A stretch of 32,604 nt of DNA from Nephromyces sp. MM_2019 (Eukaryota > Apicomplexa > Aconoidasida > Nephromycida): the NCBI GenBank assembly GCA_015657535.1, contig JADHZB010000332.1, forward strand, positions 855-33,458, given 5' to 3'. The notes under the pieces were generated by a model, which made no database searches, was not told the origin of the DNA, and worked only from the letters and a program-made list of their open reading frames with translations. Of this stretch, positions 21,841 through 32,604 are shown in pieces. Each line of letters opens with the position of its first letter. Position 1 is the first letter of the stretch. The translations under genes were made by a program, and so were the position numbers.

Positions 21841-23411
21841 ATTGCCTGTGAATTGGGATATCTTGGGATTTTAAACTACAAACTAAAAAGTGTTCAGCCT
21901 CATCAAAAATTTGCTCAGCTTAAAATTCCAAAAAACAATATAGAAAATGTGTAAATTCATCATGAATTTGGTTAGGTTAGAATTTCAAATAGCAAATTAT
22001 AAAATACGTAAATTCACCACAAGTTTGGTCAGCTGGGAATTCTAAAATCATATAAAAAAGAAATTCAGAAATTGTATTTTTTCTAGGGATTTATTACATA
22101 ATATAAAATTTTTAGAACATTCTTTAAAGTTGAAAATTTTATAACAAATTGAAAGAAAAACATTGTCAATTGAATTTGTTAAATTTTAACATTATTTTGA
22201 ATTTTTTAAAAAAGAAAACCTTGATGCTTATTGAACTCATTTGATATAAATAATTTTGACTCAAATATAAGGGAAATATTGATATATTGAACTTAAAATA
22301 TCTACAAATATATGAAATCATTGAATTCCTTCTTAAAAAAAAGTAATCGAGATTTTCCAGCTAAAATCGCCCTACATTCTATTGGATAATAAATGATAAT
22401 TTGTATATATTTATGGTAAACTAAGTAACAATGGTTATAAAAACAAAAATGGAAAGATTATATATAACTATTACACAAAGTTTTTGGAAAAATTTTATTA
22501 AAAAAAATTTATCAATTAAAAAATATATAAATTTCCAATCATTCCACTAATGTATTTATGTTTTTTAAATGTCAATACTTGCGTATATGTCTGTTTGTAC
22601 TAATTTATTGTGTACTCATATTGTACGTATGAACTATGTGTATGGATTGTGTATGTGAGTTGTGTATGTGAATTGTGTAAAAAATGTGTATTGAAATATA
22701 ATATTTGATTGTGTAAATTGTGTGTATGAATTGTGTGTGTGTCCTACTTTGTGTGTGTATTCAAGTATTGCCCAGGTTTACACAATAATTTAAACACTAA
22801 TTAGGTTGAAATTTACAACACTCACACACACACGACATCTCAAACAATTTCACACACACTAGCATCAATACACAGGCTCATTCACAACTACACACCAAAG
22901 ACCATAACACACATACCTTGTTTATAACCAAACATACCTTGACATCTCAACACACATATAAAGACTCGTACAAATATATATTTTTACACATTCTAATATA
23001 CATATTGATACATTATTAAATTGACACAAATCTTGTGAAATACATATACACACTGACATACAAATAATAGCATAAATGATATATTAAAATTCGCACAGAT
23101 AAATCACAATTTTACACAACAAATCATTCACATATACTTAAACATATACAATTATGATTATACACCCGAATACTCATTTATAATCACACACCAATCACAT
23201 ACACCCACATTGGCAAAACAATACACACTGGCACATCCACACACGCATATATATATTTGAAATGTACGTTAACCCTATAAGTTTCTCAAATTCACTCATT
23301 TTCACACATTTCGCACTTTCTTCAATTTATTTTATCAAATACTACTACTCATTTAAACTCACAAATTCTAGATATTCAACAATTTCTACACACACACACA
23401 CGTTATCTAAC
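21841..23411. other. Spacer between Cbf5 and the DUF3228 gene
   Basis: AT-rich to about 22560, then moderately TG-rich (22640-22760) and CA-rich (22810-23250). It starts with a degenerate tandem repeat at about 21886-22060. I see no gene on either strand. Confidence 0.7.
21886..22060. repeat. Degenerate tandem repeat of about 58 bp after the Cbf5 stop
   Basis: Three diverged copies share the theme GT(A/T)AATTCA-C-CA, then AATTTG(G/C)T-AG, then AATT-CAAA and AT. The core GTAAATTCA(T/C)CA recurs at 21951 and 22008. It begins about 45 bases past the stop and may lie in the 3' UTR. Confidence 0.55.
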
Positions 23412-26400
23412 ATGGAACGTAAAACACAAGTTGGCTTAGGTATGCTCATAACTTTGTTTGCATACAAGTGTGTGTATGTATATATATATGTGTATGTATG
23501 TTTATATATGTATGTATGTTTATATATGTGTGTATGTGTCTCTGAGCGTGTGTGTGTTTATGTATGTGTATATATATATGTGTGTGTGCTTTTGTGTGTT
23601 TATGAATATGTATGTATATTTAATTATTTGAAGATTTAAGAATAAGGTGTAAAATGGCCCTTTATAGTGTTATCACATATTTATGTGTGTGGGTATATAT
23701 ATGTTTGAATCTATATATGTGTATGAACATGTGACAGTAAGTATGCATATTTGCCTGTCTGTATGTCCGTATACGTGTGTATATATATTATATAATTGTC
23801 ATATGCCATTTGTATGTGCTTGATATTACTTATTTTTTTGTAACTGTATTTGTGTATGTCTGAGTGTGTTTGTGTGTGTGTGTAGTCATAAATATATTCA
23901 CGATAATTTTTAATAATGAGAGTAAATTTATCTAAAATCTTATATAAGTCTTCATATCATTAATTGTTTAAATTTTGCCAAACTACTATTTAAAACAAAA
24001 ATATTAACATTATTAGTATATATAAACACACACACTAACACAAACAAAAAAAACAAAACACACATATACACACAAACTCGCACAAACATATACAAAAACA
24101 TACACACACACACAAACAAACAAAAATACATAATTTAATTGATCCAGATAGTTTTTGTTATCGACAATTTGATGATCCTAAGTACAATGGAACTCACTTA
24201 CCAATCGATAAATTTGAATTTTTAAACAAGGTGTGTATGTGTGTGTATATATATATTACTCCATGATTGCATAATTGGAGAATTTGATTTAGGCCAATTT
24301 GCATGCGCAAATATTTTCATATTCTTGAATTGTGAGTGTGTACGTATTTTTGTGTATATTGGTATGCACCCATGCCCTTATGTATGTTTGTGTGTGTATG
24401 TGATTATATTTATCACATAAACACACAGATTCAATATTATACACACATTGCTACACTTGGACACATAATTAAAAACTATAGGGCATTTATGGTTAAATTC
24501 ATACATATATAGACGTATTCACTAGGCTGATTAAATGCTACCACAAAATCATATACACATTTACTTAGATTTATATATATATATATATATACATATATTC
24601 ATTCATACACATATATAGACACACATGCATTTACACATATACATATACACACATAGCTTTATACACACATACACACACATATATACACATATATATATTC
24701 TCGCATATGCGTGCACATAATAACACACACATGAGCACATATTTAGATACACACTCACATACATACATATAGGTATAGGCACACACAGCTATATACACAT
24801 ATATAGGTGTAAAAACACAGATAATATACGCCCACAGACACATTCAAACATTTAGGCACATATACACACAGACATATACACACACAGACTTATACACACA
24901 AAATCACATACACATAACAATGTACAGACATACACACACATATATATATTTTTATTTTTAGGTAAATGAGATTATAAATAAGCAAAATTTACAAATGGTG
25001 GATGGTTATGCACCATTTTGTAAACACATTTTTATACCTAATTTTGTGGGATGTTTATCTAACACACTTCCAATTACAGAGGAAAATCTACATCTTCTAA
25101 GGTGTGTAAATTACACACACAATCTTGTATCAATCCTATCTAATTAATACTTTAATTTTTTTATGCACACTTTCAAAATTATAACATATAATACATCATA
25201 TGTTCATTTTACATACAAACTTAGGTACGCACATGGATATACACCTACCTATAATTACACATACCTAAACAGTTACACACACACAAATTATATCCATAGA
25301 TGTATTAAACACACACACACACAATATTGCACACAAACACACATCAGTACATACATACACATATACATCAACACACACAAACACACACATAAACATAATA
25401 TATATAGGAGTGGGTACTTAACTAGGACAGAAAAGGAGTTAGCAGTATTAACACGTTGGTTTAATTCAAAGTAATTTAATGATTTGTCATGTGTGTAAAT
25501 TTCGCACTGAAATACATTATATAAATTTTACACACATTGCTATACCTATGTTTACTTTACACACAAAATATATTAAATTACACATAGATCAATTTTCCAG
25601 CACGCAACTCGAAATATTTGAATAAATACTATATATATATATATATATATAGTATTTATTCAAATATGAAGCTACATACACACATATTTACAATGTATGT
25701 GTGTATTTTTTATACAAGAGATATAAAGACACCTATTCCGAAAGCTTTATATCTTGGTGTGTAATACGTATTCACATTGGCACACACTTACATACATAGA
25801 TACACACGCACATGTTCAACTGTACAAGCATACAAAACAAAGTACTTTTACACAAACATACCTACACACACACACACACACACAAGTAGAAGCATACACA
25901 TATATACTACATTCATATTTCTCATAAATTTATTTGTGTATATAATAATTGAGATGTATGTGTATACTTTCACATAATATTTCAGATTTGATTCTTTATT
26001 CTAAAGAACAACTTGAAAAGGTATACACAAACATTTTAACAAATAGATCCATTTACACACAGTTATGTATAGATCCAAACACATTATATAACCACGCATA
26101 CTTACCTGATTATATTTATATACACACACACGTTCGAAACTATATAAACATATTCATATATATATATATATATATATAATCACACATTCAAATATCTCAC
26201 AAACAATCAAATATATACGCATAAATTTATATAGTACTTAAATTATGAGCATTTTTGTGTAAATTGGTTAGTAGATTAATAGTGTGTGTATATTTTGATT
26301 AATAATTTTTATCTACTCAAAAATTAAAATTTTTCAGGAGAAAAGTGCAATGAGTAAACATAATACCCACACAGGTATAACTATCTATACAAGTATATAT

Positions 26401-26883
26401 AAATATACATATGTGTGAGCACATAATTATAAAATGTGTTTTTGTAATTTAAATATACATGTGTGTGTGTATATAAGCATATATATGTGTATATAAATAT
26501 TTATGTGCGTGTATATAATTATAACTGAGTGTGTATAAATATTAATATAAGTGTGTGTGTTGTGTATTTTTAGATGTTGATGAAACAGATTTATCAACCA
26601 ATGATTGGTGGATAATATCAGTAAAGGCCCAAGATGTTGATTATGAATTACCAATGACCCCTATAACGTAATTATTATGTGTGTGTGTGTGTGTGACTTT
26701 ATTTATTCTTATTTATGTGTGTGTGTGTGTGTGACTTTATTTATTCTTATTTATATGTGTGTGAGTAGGATGATGAGAAATGCATTAATTTCAGAGGGTG
26801 GAAGTGGTGTTGAAATTGATAGAGTTAGCTATCAAAAGGCTGTCGATTTTTGGGAAAAGTTTGCTACAATTAAAGATAATTAA
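23412..26883 (+). CDS. DUF3228-family protein (gene model broken in the middle)
   Basis: Function unknown. Exons that join in phase are 23412-23439, 24148-24230, 24962-25101 and 25408-25470, then 25986-26020, 26338-26374, 26574-26667 and 26769-26883. The products carry the family hallmarks as I recall them: APFCKHIFIPNFVGCLS, RSGYLTRTEKELAVLTRWF, DLILYSKEQL-like, WWIISVKAQDVDYELPMTPI and TMMRNALISEGGSGVEIDR, ending FWEKFATIKDN. Between 25470 and 25986 one exon must code INFPARNSKYL (from 25588 after ACATAG), but it does not connect. The preceding donor leaves phase 2 where phase 0 is needed, and the following donor is replaced by a palindrome. The locus is either a damaged allele, subject to odd splicing, or contains sequence errors. 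The full length would be near 200 residues. Confidence 0.8.
25614..25667. repeat. 54-bp perfect palindrome on a splice junction
   Basis: ATATTTGAATAAATAC, an 11-unit TA core, then the exact reverse complement of the first arm. The left arm includes the last codons (KYL) of the putative fifth exon of the DUF3228 gene, exactly where a GT donor would be expected. Confidence 0.9.
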
Positions 26884-27861
26884 TTTTTATAATTTTATAC
26901 ACACATTTATAATTAACACTCTTCATATAAATATTTATAATATAAATCTTATATCAAACACAGAACTCATACACATATACACACACATACACACAAACAC
27001 ATATACACATACAAACACACATATACATATACAAACACACACATATACATACAAACACATACATACACACATATACAGACATAAAATTTAATCACATTAC
27101 TGAGACACAATTATATAACACTATTCTATATTAAGTTGAATGATTGAACAACATAAATTTGTGTGTAAAGTGTTAAATAAAAAAAAATTCTAAATAGATA
27201 TATAGATATATATATATATAGTTGATATCAAGTGTGTAAGTTATTATGTAGTTTAAGGTTATGTTTGCATATATATTTGTATGTAATTTTCTCTAGGGTT
27301 ATTATCTTATAAATGAGTGTGTTTATCTATATACTACAATATGAAAAAATGGAATGTGTAATTAAATTAATATGTCTGTAAAGATCTATGCAACGTTACA
27401 TCTGTATGTGTGTGTGAGTAAAAAATTCGATGTAAAATCCCATTGGTGTGTGTGTAAAAATTAATTTAATATCCCGTCGATGTGTGTAAAATTAGTGTTC
27501 ATGGGTGAAAATATATGTAACAATACTTTTGTGTGTATATGCTAGTTTGAATATTATATAATATCTTTATTCACAATTATAAATATAAGATTGTCAGTTC
27601 AAAATCAATATTTCACATATAAGGCATAAAATGTTGTGTTTATTTTTATTTGTGTATGTTATATATGTGTGTGTTGTGTGTATGTTTGTATGTGTTGTGT
27701 TCGCGTGCGTGTGTATGTGTATTGTATATATATATATATATATATGTGTGTGTATGTGTGTATATGTGTGTGAGTGTATGTGTGTGTGTGTACATAGAAT
27801 CTAAAAACCTATTTCATTAATTAATTTATTCATTAATTTACACATCAAAACTTTTATAAAA
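26884..27861. other. Convergent spacer between DUF3228 and NECAP genes
   Basis: Both neighbouring genes end here. CA arrays lie at 26968-27080, TG arrays at 27655-27790 and a TA run at 27725-27745. I see nothing coding and no distinct terminator. Confidence 0.7.
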
Positions 27862-30815
27862 TTAAAATTCTAATAAATCTTTTTGTGTGGTTTTTTGTCG
27901 AGTTGACGTTGGAGGAGGGGGTGGTTTAATAAAAGGGAGAAAACTAATTTCCTCAGAATTTTCAGTTGTATTTGTTTGTTTCTTCTTATCTTTTGATCTA
28001 TATAGTTATTTTTTCACACACATCAAAAGTTGTTAATTATATTGAATTTGGTATGTGTGTGTATGTGTATGTATACGTATATATATATATATGTAGAAAG
28101 GGGTAGGAGAATATATATATATGTATGTAGAGGGGCGAGGGGGGTTGGTGTATATATGTGTAAGTGCGTGGTTGTGTATAAGTAAAGGTGTTATGAGTGT
28201 ATATATAAATATATGTGTATATATAATTGTATTTGTATATTTATGTGAAGATTGCAGGTATATATATATATGTATCTGTTTGGTATAAAAACTTGTTATA
28301 ATTGACTTACTTTTTGTTGTTGATGATGTCTAAATTGACTTTAATCTTATCCGCTAAAATATATACAAAAAATGGGTGTAATAGTAAGTGTGTTTTGCAA
28401 TATTCTTATATATAAATATGTGTGTATATTTAAATTTTGTTTATTAATTATGTGCCTAATTAATAATAGGTAATCATTGTGTGTGTAAATTCTCGTACTT
28501 TGTTTTGAGCCATGTGAATGTGCTTCTTCAAGTAAAGGATGTGATGTAATGTGAAAGTTTTTAGGGTCATTTCTCCTAAGAAATGTAAATCCACATATAA
28601 ATATATTTATTTATATTTATTACAGAGTGCACATATACACACAGAGTTATTAATAAAGTTACCTGGCAAAATCATTTAAGCTAGCTTTGAAATCAAAAGC
28701 ATCATTTCGGCTTTCAAAGCCCAAACCAACGAAAACGTGTCGGCCTACACACACATTTTAAAATTTTGCGTGTATGTATATGTAGTGTATACATTTATAT
28801 ATAGGTATAGTCATTTCTAGAAAACATATTTGCACACACATGTAAATATCTAGAAGATATAATAAACTTATACATATAGATCATGATAAATTACACCTAG
28901 CCAGATGAAAATTACATTGGTGTTATTATACACTCACACATACAAATATATGTATATGTTAATACACAGTTGCAAAGGTATTAAATCATACATACACACA
29001 CATACATTTAAATATTTATATAAACAATATATAAGGTAAATGGGTTATATATTAAATGTGCAAACCTTTTCCATCATCTAATCTAACAGCAAAATATCTT
29101 GAGCTATCTACAGCTGATAATGAAAATATATATGTTTGTGTGTGTGTATGTGTATGTAACTAGTTTGTGTATAAATCATCTTTATTTGCATCTTATTCAT
29201 GTGTGCTAAATGCTCTATATAATATCCGCATATGAGTATTTATCATAAGCAACAGACAAATTCATTTTAAATACAGATAAAACTAGTAGACATGGATAAT
29301 TATAGATAATTAATCCACACATATACATACACATAAGCTATACAAGCACCTTTGCAAATAATATAAACAAGTTATACAGATGCACAAGTAATATATACAC
29401 ACAAAAAATCATATACACATACTGTCCAAATTAATGCACATTCAAGAAATACACACAAAATAGACACAATCAAGTAAACGCACACACACAACTAAACAAA
29501 CACACACACACCAATAAACACACACACACTCACCAATAAACACACACACGCAAAAATAATCGCACACAAGGAAACGCACTCACACACTTAAATAAACGCA
29601 CACATACAAGCACGAAAATCTAATCTTTTAATTACCACTTTCACAAGCTTGCTCATATTCTTCGGGCAGAGGGCACTGTGCATATAATTTACCTGAATAA
29701 TTTTGTGTGTAAAAATTTGGTTAAAGGTATTATATTGAAAACTTCAAATTAATTAATTTTTTATTAAATTAGTAATATATATGTAGCTATATATGTGTAA
29801 TGGTGTGTATTCCAATAATATTGAGTATGTACACAGTGAAATCTAGATATTCACCAATGTTTAGATACACACGCAAATTTACAGATATCAAGATACATAC
29901 ACATATGTTTACACATATTAACATGTATATACACCCACACAATCTAAACATATCAACATACATACATAGACAAAATTACACATATTAAAATATATACACC
30001 TATCGAAATATACACATATATATATATATATATATATGCATGTATTATATATATACACAAATGCATATAAATATCAACGTATATAAACACATATTATACC
30101 TGTACTAGGATCAATAAATTTGATTGTACATTGATTGCCTTTGGCAACAAGTTGTAATTTCCCTTTCCAAATACATTGGGACCAATGTTCAGCCCTAATT
30201 GGAACAAATATATACACATATATTATTGAATACAGCTGTAGTAAAAGTAAAAATAAATACGTGGACATACACACACATATTTGTAGTAGTACTTGCAAAT
30301 ATAATTAATTACATATATACAAATAAATGTAATCATATTCACGCAAAAATATGTAATCACATGCACACAAAAGTATGTAATCACATGCACACAAAAATAT
30401 GTAAACACACACGCATAGATATATCACACACACAAATAAATGTAATGATATACACGTAATTGTTTTAAGTCACACACAACTATAGTTTATCAGACACAAT
30501 TAAGTATTATCACACACAACCCTATCTCATCATACATAACCATATCTCATCATACATAACCATATCTCAACAGATACACAGATGTTTCATTACACACAAG
30601 CATAGAGTTAAGATGTAATTTGTATATAATTTCAGATGCTAGGTTGCACACAAATATATCTGAAATGAATAACAAAAACAATTTAATAATATGTGTGTGT
30701 TTGTTTGTGATTTGTTTAACCTATGGCCTAGTGCTGGACGTGTTGGAATTGTATATATTAAGACTTCATTTTTGTTTAATAAAACATATTCCATATCAAT
30801 TACAGGGTCTTCCAT
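27862..30815 (-). CDS. NECAP-like adaptin-ear-binding coat-associated protein
   Basis: NECAPs bind the AP-2 adaptor and regulate clathrin-mediated endocytosis. Eight exons join in phase: 30815-30721, 30194-30100, 29692-29636, 29113-29066, 28744-28663, 28575-28499, 28353-28311 and 27997-27862, giving 210 residues. The N-terminal PH-like (DUF1681) domain spans about residues 8-160: VLLNKNEVLIYTIPTRPA, AEHWSQCIWKGKLQLVAKG, KLYAQCPLPEEYEQACESG, AVDSSRYFAVRLDDGKGRHV, FVGLGFESRNDAFDFKASLN and DKIKVNLDIINNKK. Each matches the family in order. The tail is basic, then has a proline run (IKPPPPPTSTR), and ends KDLLEF. The WxxF motif that ends animal NECAPs is absent; DLLEF may be a substitute clathrin or adaptor hook, which is inference. 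All introns use GT-AG. Confidence 0.93.
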
Positions 30816-31314
30816 CTATATATATAATAATTATATAAATCTGTGGAGGTGCAGTATATACACATAATCTTAAACACATCTAAAACATTCATATTATCTA
30901 TAAAGATACAGATATATATATAAATAAATACACATGTGAATAAATATATACACACAGAGAAGTAAACAAATACAATTATAAATAGGCACACAAATGTGAC
31001 TATACAGAGATACACCTATATGCATACACAGAGAAATACATAAGTATATACACAGACACACTTTTAAATATAAACACAGACAATCCCACCCACACACATA
31101 CACCCACATGTGTATCCTCAGATAAAAATTTGAGCATAAATATAATCTTATACAAAAAAAAAGAATATATGTGTTTTTGTGTGGTCAGTGTGTTATAAGT
31201 TGATCTACTTAAGTATGATAAATACATATATGGCTCTGGTACTTCGTGTGTGAAGTTGTGGGTAAATTAATTTGGTGTTTTTTATGTTTATGGTCGATAT
31301 AAACATATATATAT

Positions 31315-31346
<32 letters not shown>

Positions 31347-31661
31347 TAAAGTGTGTGTAACCGTAGGTAATGCTGAAGTCAATCAATTGTATTTCAGATG
31401 TAGTGTATTGATTTGTGAGTAGATGATTTGAATTGTGAAGTTTTAAAATGTGTGTGTGTAAGTTGTGTGTATGTATATGTGAAAAAAAAGTTGTGTTAGT
31501 GCTTTATACACAATACATGATTAAATTCTATAACGGCTAAGTTTTTAAATTAGTGTATATATATATATATGTAACTTTGAATTATTAATTTTCACGATTG
31601 AGTATACATGGTGTAAATCATATACAAGTGTCAAAGCATAAATAAATAAACGAACTTGTGT
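30816..31661. other. Spacer upstream of NECAP
   Basis: It probably carries the NECAP promoter. It holds CA/TA-rich DNA at 30850-31110 and a TA block at 31302-31346. No gene is visible. Confidence 0.6.
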
Positions 31662-31890
31662 TTATATATGAGTGATCTCTGTGCTTATAATGCTTGGAAT
31701 AAAATGAAGTTTGTAGAATAACACAAAAAATTCAAATATTTTATTTGTATAATTTATAAGATTTGTGAAGAAATTTATGTAACTATTCTCTTCACGTCCA
31801 AGCTCAAAATTTATCCTAAAAGGTGTGTTTTGAATAGTTTTTAATTCATACCAAGCATAATATCTTTTACTTAGTGTATAGGAAGTTGGC

Positions 31891-31892
<2 letters not shown>
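31662..31892 (-). CDS. Unassigned 76-codon open frame
   Basis: The frame starts at an ATG next to a TA run and begins MPTSYTLSKRYYAWYELKTI, followed by QNTPFRINFELGREENSYIN. Unlike most frames in this window it is not built from TG or CA repeats, and its residue mix looks protein-like. An acceptor-like CCTTTTAG lies inside it, so the real exon could start at INFELGREE. The C-terminal half is hydrophobic and could be read-through into an intron or 3' region. I recognise no family. Confidence 0.35.
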
Positions 31893-31926
<34 letters not shown>

Positions 31927-32604
31927 GTTTACATGTGTGTGTGTTCGGGATCTAACTATAAGGTCTCTGTGTGAAGAGTATGTGTGTGAAGTAGTTATAG
32001 GTATGAGTAAATTATATGTATCTTTCGATATATTTGTGCAATGCAGTCGGCCATCTGCATGCAGTGGTGTGTGTGTGCACAATATTGGTGTATGTGTGCA
32101 CAATGTAGGTGTGTGTGTAACATAGTGTTTAGGTATCGACAGTAATTATGCAAGCTTAACAATGTGTTGGCGTGTGTCACACTGAGCAATTAAAGATGTG
32201 GAGTAATTTTTCAATTTATACAAATATATACATCCGCGTTTGCTGACTAGCATTCATTACTTAGCTTGTGATTTTTGTTTTATGTAAGAATAGCACGAGT
32301 GTAGTCTTCAGTAACACTGTTGGAAATATACTTTAAAAAAGATATATTAACATCTCACTACCCTTTAGCAATCTATCTACACAATCTTAGATGTTGTTCC
32401 TGGAACAGTACAATTAATCTATGTCTCATGAAAAACATCATAAACTTTGAAGTAAATTTAACAAAAACTCAAAAAGAAAATGTGCTCCAAATAACTTAAA
32501 ATATGCTAAGAGTTTAGTGATTATAATAATTATCAAAGCTTTGTTTAGATCTAAACAATATGTATTACTAATTAATTTTTAATTAATATGAATATATATA
32601 TATA
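31893..32604. other. Right-edge region without a confident gene
   Basis: It holds a TA run at 31896-31922, TG-rich DNA at 31930-32125 with a GCACAATNTNGGTGTNTGTG-like duplication near 32077-32118, and ordinary AT-rich sequence to the edge. No splice-consistent coding segment was found. Confidence 0.55.

Overview
This window is nuclear DNA from an AT-rich, intron-dense eukaryote. Every gene I could reconstruct is split by GT-AG introns, and the products are eukaryotic: a dyskerin/Cbf5 pseudouridine synthase, ribosomal protein eL14, the signal recognition particle receptor beta subunit, a NECAP-like endocytic adaptor, a DUF3228 protein and a long Asn/His-rich protein with an alveolin-like C-terminus. 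The compact gene spacing, AT bias, low-complexity insertions and possible alveolin suggest an alveolate, perhaps an apicomplexan. That placement is inference; no species can be named. I found no bacterial operon, tRNA, rRNA, CRISPR array or transposon.

Layout. 1-1774 (minus): the 5' part of a gene that runs off the left edge, with Thr-His repeats encoded by CA microsatellites. 3480-3940 (minus): a short lysine-rich gene fragment, probable. 4419-7872 (minus): SRP receptor beta, 8 exons, with a poly-histidine insertion in its GTPase domain. 9836-13048 (minus): a 729-residue Asn/His-rich protein. 15051-16347 (minus): eL14, 3 exons. 17400-21840 (plus): Cbf5, 11 exons, 508 residues, divergent from eL14. 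23412-26883 (plus): DUF3228 gene, about 9 exons, with a break in its middle. 27862-30815 (minus): NECAP homologue, 8 exons, 210 residues. 31662-31892 (minus): an unassigned open frame.

The most striking large-scale property is how densely introns and spacers are packed with TG/CA and TA microsatellites. These spill into coding exons as Thr-His or poly-His tracts in two genes. They also generate many spurious open frames rich in Val-Cys or Thr-His, because a CA or TG run has no stop codon in any frame. The Cbf5 locus (about 17.4-22.5 kb) is nearly free of them.

The genes are mostly housekeeping and do not form one pathway. Cbf5 and eL14 both serve ribosome production and share a 1.05-kb divergent spacer. 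SRP receptor beta serves protein targeting to the ER, and NECAP serves clathrin-mediated endocytosis. I did not find a convincing new biological system. The best leads are the 54-bp perfect palindrome sitting on a broken splice site of the DUF3228 gene, the histidine-rich insertion in SRP receptor beta, and the microsatellite-built coding repeats at the left edge.
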